8,525 nt of DNA from Actinomycetota bacterium. Its GTDB lineage: Bacteria > Actinomycetota > Actinomycetes > Streptosporangiales > Streptosporangiaceae. Positions 1 through 6,639 of the stretch are shown here, piece after piece. Below the pieces are notes generated by a model that did no database searches, had not been told where the DNA came from, and was given only the letters and a program-made list of their open reading frames with translations. Within the stretch, counting starts at the first letter, position 1, and each line of letters opens with the position of its first letter. Location: positions 4,573 to 13,097 of the forward strand of contig PMOU01000670.1 of assembly GCA_003161205.1 (NCBI GenBank). The letters are read 5' to 3'. The translations under genes and the position numbers were made by a program.

Positions 1-1488
1 GCGTTCAGCCAGCTCACGACACCGGCGCCGCTGGATCACCTGTGGTCGCTCGCCATCGAGGAGCAGTTCTACCTCATCTGGCCCCTCATCCTGTGGTTTC
101 TCCTCCTCAGGCTGAACGGGCGGCGTGCCCGCGTCACGGTCACCTTGGTCGCCGCGACGGCTTCGGCGCTGGTCATGGCGCTTCAGTACACGCCGGGCGG
201 CGACCCGTCCGGCGTGTACTACGGCACCGATACGCACGCGTCCGCGCTGCTGATCGGGGCGGCACTGGCCCTGGCCTGCCCGCTGGCCTTCCTCGCGTCC
301 CTTCCGGCGGCGCAGACCAAGCGCCTTGACGCGGCTGGCGTGGCCGGGCTCGCCGTACTGGCCTGGGCTATCGGGCATTTCTCCGGCAACGACCCGGCGG
401 TCTACCCGGTCGGGCTGATCCTGGCCGCGCTGGCGGCCGCGGGCCTGGTCGCCGCGGCCGCCGGCAATGGCGTCATCGCCGCCATTACCAGCCTGCCGCC
501 GCTGCGCTGGGTCGGCATCCGGTCCTACGGGATGTATCTCTGGCACTGGCCGGTGATAGCCCTCGCCGCCGCGGTGGCCGGATCGGGCCCCACCTCGGCC
601 TGGGCGTGGGTCATCGAGACCGTGGTCACGATCGCCCTGGCGGCCGCCTCGTGGCGGTTCATCGAGACGCCGATCTTGCGGAACGGCCTGCGCACCACTT
701 TCCGGCACTGGCACGAACAGCTAGCCGACGTGCGCGGCAGGCCCGCCGGCCACCGCCGCGACTCCTTCCCGGTCGCGGTGGCCGCCGTGACGGTGATCGC
801 CGTCGCGGTGGCGGTCTTCGGCGTCGCCCGGCCGCCCGAGCCGGCCACTCCCGTCGGCCTGCTCCGGCAGGTCGCCGAGGGCCAGCGGATCAGCGCCGCC
901 TCCCAGTCCTCCCGCCCGGGCCAGCGGACCGCCGCGTCCGCGACTTGCCGCCCCGGGAAGCCGCCGGAAGTCCCGGGTGACCAGGTGACCGCCGTTGGCG
1001 ACTCGATCATGGTCGCCTCAGCGGCCGCGCTGGCCGCCGCCATGCCGGGCATCTACATCGACGCGCGGGTCGGCAGGCAGATGCAGTCCGGCGTGGCAGT
1101 GGTCCAGAGCCTGGCGGCCGCGGGCACGCTGCGCCATATCGTGATCGTCGGCCTCGGCACAAACGGCGACGTCATCGCCGCCCAGCTCCGCCAGCTGCAG
1201 CAGGCCATCGGCCCAAACCGGGACCTCGTCCTCGTCAACACCTTCGGCCCCATGCCCTGGGAACGCGAAGTCAACGATGCCCTCGACGCCGCGGCCCGGC
1301 GGGGCGGCCACGTGGAGCTGGCCAACTGGAACAAGACGATCAGTACCCACCCGTCCCTACTGTGGCCCGACGGCATCCATCCCCAGCCAACCGGGGCCAA
1401 GCTCTACGCCCGCGTCGTGCTCGCGGCCGTGCAGGCCGGGCTTTCCCTCGTCCATCTGTCCTCCTGCGGGCAGCCGCAAACGCATTGA
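1..1488 (+). CDS. OafA/YrhL-type membrane O-acyltransferase with C-terminal SGNH domain (5' end outside window)
   Basis: The frame is open from base 1 to the TGA at 1486-1488, giving 495 residues with the N-terminus missing. Residues 13-29 carry the acyltransferase-3 signature HLWSLAIEEQFYLIWPL. Further hydrophobic segments follow, then YGMYLWHWPV (about 176-185) and RFIETPI (about 219-225), both usual in this family. A last hydrophobic segment lies at about 257-274. The C-terminal part has SGNH-hydrolase blocks: GDS at 333-335 (nucleophile Ser), GLGTNG with Asn388, and DGIH at 457-460 (catalytic Asp and His). By family knowledge such proteins move acyl groups, often acetyl, across the membrane and transfer them to cell-envelope glycans. 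The membrane domain accepts the acyl group and the SGNH domain outside completes transfer. The actual substrate cannot be read from the sequence. It converges with the broken homing-endonuclease frame, whose 3' end overlaps it by 85 bases. Confidence 0.9.
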   Translation, partial: AFSQLTTPAPLDHLWSLAIEEQFYLIWPLILWFLLLRLNGRRARVTVTLVAATASALVMALQYTPGGDPSGVYYGTDTHASALLIGAALALACPLAFLASLPAAQTKRLDAAGVAGLAVLAWAIGHFSGNDPAVYPVGLILAALAAAGLVAAAAGNGVIAAITSLPPLRWVGIRSYGMYLWHWPVIALAAAVAGSGPTSAWAWVIETVVTIALAAASWRFIETPILRNGLRTTFRHWHEQLADVRGRPAGHRRDSFPVAVAAVTVIAVAVAVFGVARPPEPATPVGLLRQVAEGQRISAASQSSRPGQRTAASATCRPGKPPEVPGDQVTAVGDSIMVASAAALAAAMPGIYIDARVGRQMQSGVAVVQSLAAAGTLRHIVIVGLGTNGDVIAAQLRQLQQAIGPNRDLVLVNTFGPMPWEREVNDALDAAARRGGHVELANWNKTISTHPSLLWPDGIHPQPTGAKLYARVVLAAVQAGLSLVHLSSCGQPQTH

Positions 1489-2494
1489 GCCTGAGCCGCC
1501 AGCGGTCCGTGGTCAACCGCGCGGGCAACGGACGTGGGTGCCAAAGGCACAGAGAATAAAATTAAGTAATTAGGCCGTCGTCCGCCGTATCGCGTTCGAC
1601 GAGGAATACCCGCCTCCACCATCCAGCGAAGAATAGTGACATTCGATACTCCTAGTCGTGAGCCGATTTGTTTCAGGCTTTCTCCACTCTGATACCAATC
1701 CGAAATTTGAGCTAGACGGGAACGCTCAGCACGAAGCCGAGCGGCCCTAGCCGCAACGATTTCCGTAGCAGAGGCAGCTTTGCGATCCAGTGCAACGTCA
1801 GCGCTGTCGTAAAGAAAGCACACGATCTTCTCAGCGGTGTAGCCTGCGGTTGCAATCTGAAATATTGTCCTATCAGGCCGGATGGTCATCCTAGCGGCCA
1901 GGTTATTACTTCTGAGGAAAAGCAAAAAAGCTTCGAGCAGCCGACGGGAACCGACGAGACCAAAGTATGCATATCCAGTCGCCAGGATCCCAAGCGAACC
2001 GTCTCCGTCCACCGCACCGCGACAGAAGTCACGCGAATCCACTAGAGTGGCTTCAATCGGGCCGTCGTAACGACCTAGGCGCAGGATCCGATCCGCCAAC
2101 CGTGCAGATCTGACACTGAACCGCACTGAGGGTCTTGATCGGTAACCGCCATAGTTGCCTGCCGGCGCGGTGCCGATAGTATGCGTGGAACGAAGGAAAG
2201 CGCGTAGTTTTACAAGGTGTTCCCTGTCGCGCTCTGAGACGCGGACGCTTAGACTCTTGAGTGTTTGTATTTACTAACTGAACCGTCCGCGAACAGGAAT
2301 CCAACCCAATAAGCTGCCACTGGCGTCAGTTCATCGAGTGCATTGTGCCAAAGTTCGCATCTCGTCGAGGCTTCCCGCTGCCCTCGCAGAGTAACACCAC
2401 TGCGTATTAGCCAGCGCCTAACTGTGGTCGGTGTAACTTGAAGGATCTGGCCGATCTGCACCGTGCTTTTCCCGGAGGCGTAGAGTTCGACCAT
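1404..2494 (-). pseudogene. free-standing LAGLIDADG homing endonuclease with two HTH domains, frameshifted
   Basis: Two frames join into one protein of about 363 residues. The 5' part (2494-2249) has a helix-turn-helix at residues 3-35 and the first LAGLIDADG motif, AAYWVGFLFADGSV (60-73). It hits a TAA at 2251-2249. The next frame continues without loss of sense from 2252 (LSVRVSERDREHLVKLRAFL), reaches the second motif DFCRGAVDGDGSL (about 156-168) and a second helix-turn-helix (about 264-296). One missing base near 2252 explains the break; I see no classical slippery heptamer there. Both motif Asp residues are kept. The start is uncertain: family-like residues (GITEIQRAS) continue upstream of the ATG at 2494 with no other start in frame. 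The 3' tail after about 1570 has no recognisable domain and runs antisense into the acyltransferase. GC is low (about 52% in the sampled line 1681-1740, against 72% at 4501-4560). Such enzymes cut a specific site to spread their own gene. It lies just downstream of dnaB on the same strand. Confidence 0.8.
1505..1550 (+). terminator. possible hairpin terminator after the acyltransferase
   Basis: Two small hairpins follow the acyltransferase stop codon. GTCCGT (1505-1510) can pair with ACGGAC (1528-1533). GTGCC (1538-1542) can pair with GGCAC (1546-1550) around an AAA loop. An A/T-rich stretch follows, but there is no run of T on the + strand, so this is not a classical intrinsic terminator. 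The position downstream of a gene that converges on another supports the call only weakly. Confidence 0.3.
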
Positions 2495-2540
2495 GGACGC
2501 TCTTTGTATTTCGGTAATCCCACTTATGCATCCTCCAACC

Positions 2541-5171
2541 TTAAGGACTAGCCATGTCCACGAATCGGCTATAATGCCCTTGGAAAGCCACAGTCACGGT
2601 CATGGTCGGGCCATTTCTGTGCTTAGCCACAATTAGGTCGGCCTCCCCGGCCCGCGGCGACTCCCGCTCATACATATCCTCGCGATGTAGCAGGACAACG
2701 ACGTCTGCATCTTGTTCGATACTATTATGGGCTATCAGGCCGTCCGCGATGAAGTTATGCGTGCCTTTCACGGTCGCGTCATAAACGGGTTGCGGTCCCA
2801 GCGGCTCGATGCTCACGATCCGGTCCCAGTAAATGTCGCTGGAGGCAATTTCGCGCAGCGTCTCAGAGCCGAGAACCTCTGCGCATCGCATGAGACGCTC
2901 CCTCGACGGACAAGACTTGTACAACGTGGATCCGCAGTAATGGGTGCCGATAGCCGCCTGGAACTGGCGCTCAGTCAGCCCAGCCCGGATCCGCTCGGCC
3001 TTGACTACGTCCCAGACGCCGATCGGGATCGTGTCCACGTTTGTGTTCGTGACACGCCCTTCCAAGGCGGTAGCCAGCCTTCTCGCGACTTCACCGCGTC
3101 GGCCGTGCACGCCGACACGTTCGCAGAAGACTCGCAGGCTGCGAGTATCGGCCACGATGACGTGGTAGCCGGGCCGGTAACCGGCCTTCTGCACCTGCCG
3201 GATGCGTGCGACTATCCCCAGGCGCGTGAGCAGCTGAGCAACGCCGTCAGCGAGCTGACGGCTCGAGCTGGCGTAGTACACCTTCACTGCTGACTTGCCG
3301 TTCCCCAGCCAGACGCAGCCGTCGGTCGCCCACAGATGGCGCAGGAACAAGCAGATCTCGGCATCGCTGCCCGAGTAGATAGCCGCCGGAAGGCGCTTCT
3401 GGTAGGACCGCAGGTCTTCGATCCCGAGTTCGCGAAACCAAGCGTGCAGAGGGTTCCCGCGGCCATGGGTGCAGCGGTGCGGCGCGGGCAGGTACGTATG
3501 CCACCATGTCTTCTGCGCAACCCGGCGTGGCGATATGCCGAACTCTGCCGCCGCGGCTGCCTCCACGAAGGCCAGGTTCTCTTCGTCGTTCGAGGTGTAG
3601 TGCACAGGCTGCGAACGAACCACGCAGCCGTCTCCGAGGAGGTGAGCGAGGAGCCCCAGCCGGTATTCCGACCAGCCAAGGCCGGCCCCGATTGGCTCCG
3701 GGACCTGGCGTGGTACGGCTACCCGATCGCCGGAGCGTAGCCCCTCCAGGGGCGTCCAGCCTGAAAAGGTAAGGAACGGGTGGTTGCCCGATGCCTTCAC
3801 CTCGCGCCCGGAGGCTAGCCGCAGCCGGTACACCTCCTTCGTTCCCGAAGCGAAAACCCGGGTGATCGGTGCGGGGACCAGCCGGTGCCGCTCGTCAACC
3901 GACCAGACAGCAATCCCTTCGCCGCCGTCGCGCATGAGCTCGCCGAAGGTAACCGGTGCGCCCGTGTCCGCCCGGAGAACAGTCGTGTCCTCGGTCATGC
4001 AGCCCGATTCGCGAAGGTCGGACAGGAGAGGTGTCTTGGTGGTGCGCTGTTCGGGGCCGCGGTTGAGCTGTGACAGGGCGACGACCGGAACACTCAGTTC
4101 CTTGGCGAGCAGCTTGAGCGACCGGGACATCTCTGAGACTTCCTGCTGCCGGTTTTCCACTCGCTTCGGCGAGGACATCAGCTGCAGGTAGTCGATGATG
4201 ACGAACTTCAGGTCGTTCCGCTGCTTCAGCCGACGGCACTTGGCCCTGATCTCCATCATCGACATGTTCGGCGAGTCATCGATGAACAGGGGCGCGTCCG
4301 CTACCTCGCTCATCCGCCGGGCCAGCCGGGCCCAGTCGTCGTCGCTCATCTGCCCGGTACGCATCGAGTTCAGGGGTACCCGAGCCTCCGCCGACAGCAG
4401 CCGCATCGTGATCTCGTTCCGCCCCATCTCCAGGCTGAACAGCACTGTGGCCATCCCGCTCTTGATGGCGGCCGCCCGCGCGAAGTCGAGGGCCAGGGTG
4501 CTTTTGCCCACGGCGGGCCGGGCGGCTATGACGACCATCTGGCCGGGGTGCAGGCCGTTGGTCAGGGCGTCGAGGTCGGCGAAGCCGGTCGGGACGCCGG
4601 TGAGCCCGCCGCCGCGGCTGCCGATGGCCTCGATCTCGTCTAGCGCGCCGGGCATGATCTCGGACAGCGAGTGGTAGTCCTCGCTGGTCCGGCGGTCGGT
4701 GACGGCGTACACCTCGGCCTGGGCCCGGTCTACCAGGTCGTCGGCGTCCGCCTCGCCCGCGTAGCCGAACTGGACGATCCTGGTGCCGGCCTCCACCAGG
4801 CGGCGCAGGATCGCGCGCTCCCGGACGATGCGGGCGTAGTAGCCGGCGTTCGCGGCGGTCGGCACCGAAGCGATCAGGGTGTGCAGGTACGGGCCGCCCC
4901 CGACCCGGGCGATCTCGCCGCGCCTGGTGAGCTCGTTGGCGACGGTGATGGCGTCCGCGGGCTCGCCCCGGCCGTACAGGTCCAGGATGGCCTCGTGGAT
5001 CAGCTGGTGCGCCGGCCGGTAATGGTCGGTCGGGCTGAGCACCTCGATCACGTCGGAGATGGCGTCCTTCGAGAGCAGCATCCCGCCGAGGGCGCACTGC
5101 TCCGCCGCCACGTCATGCGGCGGAGTTCGCTCGAAATCGTCGTTCCTCGGAGCAATCTCGGTGACGCTCAC
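2541..5171 (-). CDS. dnaB: replicative DNA helicase DnaB, intein-containing precursor
   Basis: The precursor is 876 residues and becomes 450 after removal of the 426-residue intein. DnaB is the hexameric ATP-driven helicase that opens the replication fork and binds primase through its N-terminal domain. The N-domain lies at about 18-120 and the RecA-like motor starts near 185. Walker A is ARPAVGKST (K223), Walker B is VIIDYLQL (D327), and ALSQLNRG follows at about 365-372. The motif DLRESG/SIEQDADVV is split by the intein after Gly390. I chose GTG at 5171 because GGGGAAGAGG lies just upstream and homology-like sequence (PPHDVAAEQ) follows soon after. The frame is open upstream to 5384, and an ATG at 5273 is possible but has no Shine-Dalgarno sequence. 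The last 60 codons (C-extein) use CTA, AGA and many A/T-ending codons, unlike the first 390. A DnaA-box cluster lies upstream. As I recall, the M. tuberculosis homologue has similar length, intein and context. Confidence 0.97.
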   Translation of the reverse strand: MSVTEIAPRNDDFERTPPHDVAAEQCALGGMLLSKDAISDVIEVLSPTDHYRPAHQLIHEAILDLYGRGEPADAITVANELTRRGEIARVGGGPYLHTLIASVPTAANAGYYARIVRERAILRRLVEAGTRIVQFGYAGEADADDLVDRAQAEVYAVTDRRTSEDYHSLSEIMPGALDEIEAIGSRGGGLTGVPTGFADLDALTNGLHPGQMVVIAARPAVGKSTLALDFARAAAIKSGMATVLFSLEMGRNEITMRLLSAEARVPLNSMRTGQMSDDDWARLARRMSEVADAPLFIDDSPNMSMMEIRAKCRRLKQRNDLKFVIIDYLQLMSSPKRVENRQQEVSEMSRSLKLLAKELSVPVVALSQLNRGPEQRTTKTPLLSDLRESGCMTEDTTVLRADTGAPVTFGELMRDGGEGIAVWSVDERHRLVPAPITRVFASGTKEVYRLRLASGREVKASGNHPFLTFSGWTPLEGLRSGDRVAVPRQVPEPIGAGLGWSEYRLGLLAHLLGDGCVVRSQPVHYTSNDEENLAFVEAAAAAEFGISPRRVAQKTWWHTYLPAPHRCTHGRGNPLHAWFRELGIEDLRSYQKRLPAAIYSGSDAEICLFLRHLWATDGCVWLGNGKSAVKVYYASSSRQLADGVAQLLTRLGIVARIRQVQKAGYRPGYHVIVADTRSLRVFCERVGVHGRRGEVARRLATALEGRVTNTNVDTIPIGVWDVVKAERIRAGLTERQFQAAIGTHYCGSTLYKSCPSRERLMRCAEVLGSETLREIASSDIYWDRIVSIEPLGPQPVYDATVKGTHNFIADGLIAHNSIEQDADVVVLLHREDMYERESPRAGEADLIVAKHRNGPTMTVTVAFQGHYSRFVDMASP
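2724..4001 (-). other. DnaB intein with LAGLIDADG (DOD) homing endonuclease domain
   Basis: This in-frame segment encodes 426 residues, from Cys1 (codon 4001-3999) to the terminal His-Asn (2729-2724), followed by extein Ser+1. Splicing block A is CMTEDTTVL. Block B is KASGNHPFLTFSGW with its His at 74; Ser stands where many inteins have Thr (SGNH). Blocks F and G are VYDATVKGTHNFIADG and LIAHN, with the penultimate His kept. The endonuclease motifs are LGLLAHLLGDGC (115-126, Asp124) and FLRHLWATDGCV (219-230, Asp227), so both metal-binding acids are present. Protein splicing should therefore work and the endonuclease may be active. The insertion site, RESG/SIEQD, is the one used by the Synechocystis DnaB intein and, from memory, by the M. 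tuberculosis DnaB intein, whose N-terminal part (RADTG...FGELMR) this one resembles. Sampled GC is 63-65%, a little below the N-extein. Confidence 0.95.
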
Positions 5172-5320
5172 CTGCACCTCTTCCCCCGTATGAGTATCAG
5201 TGCTAGCCAGTGAACGGGGCCCGAACGCACTTCTACCTTCGATTGACACCGTTCTAGCCGATGGCTCTGACATTTTCGCGGTGCCTGCGGCCGGATAACA
5301 ACTCGTCCGGTGGACGACGT

Positions 5321-5525
5321 TGTGGACAAGGTGTGCAACACGCCGGGCAGGTTGTGCGCAGCCTGGGGAAAGAGCTGTGGACACGGCTGACGGAGAGCCG
5401 ATCTAGACCCTCTGAGCTGGGACAACATGATCCACCGGCTGTGCGGAAGAAATACTTGGCGGCAATTTGATCACGTGTTATCCACAAGTTATATTCACAG
5501 GCAGGTGCCACCGACCTGTGGATAA
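5321..5525. promoter_or_regulatory. DnaA-box cluster in the dnaB upstream region
   Basis: The gene-free stretch 5172-5578 (407 bases) holds five 9-mers close to a DnaA box. TGTGGACAA at 5321-5329 is TTGTCCACA on the - strand, the form preferred in high-GC actinobacteria. TGTGGACAC at 5376-5384 has one mismatch to it. TTATCCACA at 5478-5486 is a perfect match on the + strand. ATATTCACA at 5491-5499 has one mismatch to TTATNCACA. TGTGGATAA at 5517-5525 is a perfect match on the - strand. A sixth, weaker site (two mismatches) lies at 5309-5317. The right-hand three form a tight group with mixed orientation. DnaA bound here could regulate dnaB and the divergent small ORF, or act as a titration reservoir. 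Too few boxes are present, and dnaA and dnaN are absent, so I do not call this oriC. Confidence 0.75.
5467..5495 (+). promoter_or_regulatory. candidate sigma70-type promoter for the 61-codon ORF
   Basis: TTGATC (5467-5472, four of six to TTGACA) and TATATT (5490-5495, five of six to TATAAT) are separated by exactly 17 bases. Transcription would start near 5502, giving a leader of about 75 bases before the ATG at 5579. One perfect DnaA box sits in the spacer, a one-mismatch box overlaps the -10 element, and another perfect box lies just downstream of the predicted start. This layout would let DnaA repress the promoter. TATAAC on the opposite strand (5493-5488) could serve as a -10 towards dnaB, but I see no good matching -35 for it. 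Confidence 0.55.
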
Positions 5526-5578
5526 CTGAAGCTCGGGAAGCACCTCCGGGCGCACCGCCGAGCTGATAGCCTTCGACG

Positions 5579-5764
5579 ATGTGTTCGACAGAGGAGTCTG
5601 CGCTGAGGCGGGTGGCTGAGGCCATCGACCGGCTCGACGCCGACCGTAGGAACGCGGATTCCTCCGGGCTGGAGGCACAAGTCGCCGCTATCTGGGCGAT
5701 GGTGAGCGAGATCGATCCGGAGCTGGCCAGGCTGGCATCGAGGTACGTCAGTCCCGCTGACTAG
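5579..5764 (+). CDS. small acidic conserved-looking protein of unknown function (61 aa)
   Basis: The ORF runs from ATG 5579 to TAG 5764. It encodes a soluble, acidic, mainly helical-looking protein with no signal peptide or membrane segment. About 79% of codons end in G or C, which fits a real actinobacterial gene. The most distinctive part is IWAMVSEIDPELARLASRY (about residues 39-57). I do not recognise a named family. No clear Shine-Dalgarno sequence precedes the ATG, so the start is not certain. It sits on the opposite strand between dnaB and rplI, behind a candidate promoter embedded in DnaA boxes, and converges with rplI. M. tuberculosis also has, as I recall, an unnamed gene (Rv0057) between rplI and dnaB, but that one is much longer and I do not claim homology. 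Confidence 0.6.
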   Translation: MCSTEESALRRVAEAIDRLDADRRNADSSGLEAQVAAIWAMVSEIDPELARLASRYVSPAD

Positions 5765-5788
5765 CTCACGGTGAGGTCAGCACGCTGG

Positions 5789-5817
5789 CAGCTGGGCTCA
5801 GCTCGCCCGGGCAGCTG
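5789..5817. terminator. possible bidirectional hairpin between the small ORF and rplI
   Basis: CAGCTG at 5789-5794 and CAGCTG at 5812-5817 can pair, and GGGC/GCCC inside can extend the stem with a bulge. It lies in the 88-base gap between two convergent genes, where a terminator would be expected. There is no T-run on either strand, so support is weak. Confidence 0.3.
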
Positions 5818-5852
5818 ATAGCGGCCCGGACGAGCTGGCGATAATCCGGTGC

Positions 5853-6314
5853 CTAGCTGGCGGTGATCTCGATGTCGACCGCGGCGCTGACGTCCGGGTG
5901 CAGCCTGACCCGGACCTGGTGCGAACCCACGGTCTTGATCGGGTCGGGCACCTCGATCCGGCGCCGGTCGAGCTCCGGGCCGCCCGCCTCACGGACCGCG
6001 GCGGCGATGTCGGCTGAGCCGACCGAGCCGAACAGCCGGCCGCTGTTGCCCGCGCGCCGCCGCATCCGCACCTGCAGGCCCTGGAGCTGGCCCGCGACAG
6101 CCTTCGCGTCCTCGACGCCACGGATCTCCCGGGCCGACCTGGCCCGCTTGATCAGCTCGATCTGCTTCTCCGCGCCGCGGCTCCAGCCCATGGCGAAACC
6201 GCGCGGGATCAGGTAGTTGCGGCCGTAGCCGGGGGCCACGTCCACGACGTCACCGGGGGCGCCGAGACCGCTCACTTCCTGGGTGAGGATGAGCTTCATC
6301 GGTGTACGACTCAT
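5853..6314 (-). CDS. rplI: 50S ribosomal protein bL9
   Basis: L9 binds 23S rRNA at the base of the L1 stalk and helps keep the reading frame. The protein has 153 residues, near the usual bacterial length of about 150. The N-terminal rRNA-binding domain has MKLILTQEVSGLGAPGDVV and the hallmark PGYGRNYLIPRGFA (about 28-41). A charged linking helix follows (about 45-80). The C-domain has GRLFGSVGSADIA (about 92-104) and IKTVGSHQVRVRLHP. Two Met starts are possible: 6314 and 6299 (MKLIL). I chose 6314 because AGGAG, overlapping the rpsR stop codon, stands 8 bases upstream, while 6299 has none. It is the last gene of the rpsF-ssb-rpsR-rplI operon, only 11 bases after rpsR, so the two are probably translationally linked. 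Confidence 0.97.
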   Translation of the reverse strand: MSRTPMKLILTQEVSGLGAPGDVVDVAPGYGRNYLIPRGFAMGWSRGAEKQIELIKRARSAREIRGVEDAKAVAGQLQGLQVRMRRRAGNSGRLFGSVGSADIAAAVREAGGPELDRRRIEVPDPIKTVGSHQVRVRLHPDVSAAVDIEITAS

Positions 6315-6325
6315 CTGCCTGACTC

Positions 6326-6562
6326 CTAGCGCGCCGTGCTCGTGTACGGAAGCAGCGCCATCTCGCGGGCGTTCTTGATCGCGGTAGCGACGTCCCGCTG
6401 ATGGCGCGTGCAGTTACCAGTCACCCGCCGGGCGCGGATCTTGCCGCGGTCCGAGATGTACTTGCGGAGCAGGCCGGTGTCCTTGTAGTCGACGTAGACG
6501 ATCCGGTCCTGGCAAAACACGCAAACCTTCTTCTTCGGCTTGCGCAGCGGTGGCTTGGCCAT
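6326..6562 (-). CDS. rpsR: 30S ribosomal protein bS18 (CXXC form)
   Basis: The protein has 78 residues, typical for S18, which binds 16S rRNA as a dimer with S6 on the platform of the 30S subunit. The core [20 protein letters not shown] and the following [10 protein letters not shown] are diagnostic. The N-terminal part is lysine-rich and carries CVFC, and a third Cys lies in GNCTRHQ, so this is the cysteine-bearing, potentially zinc-binding form. Some actinobacteria also carry a cysteine-free paralogue for zinc shortage; none is in this window. The start is well supported by AAGGAG 7 bases upstream. Cotranscription with rpsF fits the pairing of S6 and S18 in the ribosome. Confidence 0.97.
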   Translation of the reverse strand: MAKPPLRKPKKKVCVFCQDRIVYVDYKDTGLLRKYISDRGKIRARRVTGNCTRHQRDVATAIKNAREMALLPYTSTAR

Positions 6563-6582
6563 CGTGGTGCTCCTTAGCAGAG

Positions 6583-6599
6583 CCCCGCCCGCGGCGGGG
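6583..6599 (-). other. GC-rich hairpin between ssb and rpsR
   Basis: CCCCGCC (6583-6589) pairs perfectly with GGCGGGG (6593-6599) around a three-base loop. It lies in the 77-base ssb-rpsR gap, about 20 bases upstream of the rpsR start. No T-run follows on the - strand, so it is more likely a partial attenuator or an mRNA processing or stability element than a full terminator. A full stop here would cut off rpsR and rplI unless a second promoter exists. Confidence 0.5.
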
Positions 6600-6639
6600 A
6601 TGGTCGGTTGTTGTTATCTGGCTTACTGGTTGGGACTGC

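Noticed and set aside
2240..2262. Programmed -1 ribosomal frameshift in the homing endonuclease
   Set aside because: The shift point (GAGTCTAAG) has no XXXYYYZ slippery heptamer and I saw no clear downstream pseudoknot, so a mutation or sequencing error is simpler.
2712..3293. A 193-codon + strand frame antisense to the intein
   Set aside because: It lies wholly inside the strongly supported dnaB/intein frame on the other strand, has no ribosome site of note and no recognisable domain. Long antisense frames are expected in GC-rich coding DNA.
4276..5097. A 273-codon - strand frame overlapping dnaB in another frame
   Set aside because: Its product is an Arg/Pro/Gly-rich low-complexity string typical of an out-of-frame reading of GC-rich sequence. 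The DnaB frame there has Walker motifs.
5243..5280. A + strand promoter beginning with the perfect TTGACA at 5243-5248
   Set aside because: No acceptable -10 lies 16-18 bases downstream and no gene starts nearby on that strand.
5172..5384. An N-terminal extension of DnaB starting at 5273 or 5384
   Set aside because: The frame is open, but neither start has a Shine-Dalgarno sequence, the sequence would read through DnaA boxes, and GTG 5171 has a good ribosome site close to the conserved N-terminal sequence.
5321..5525. The chromosomal origin oriC
   Set aside because: Actinobacterial origins have many more DnaA boxes and lie between dnaA and dnaN, neither of which is here.
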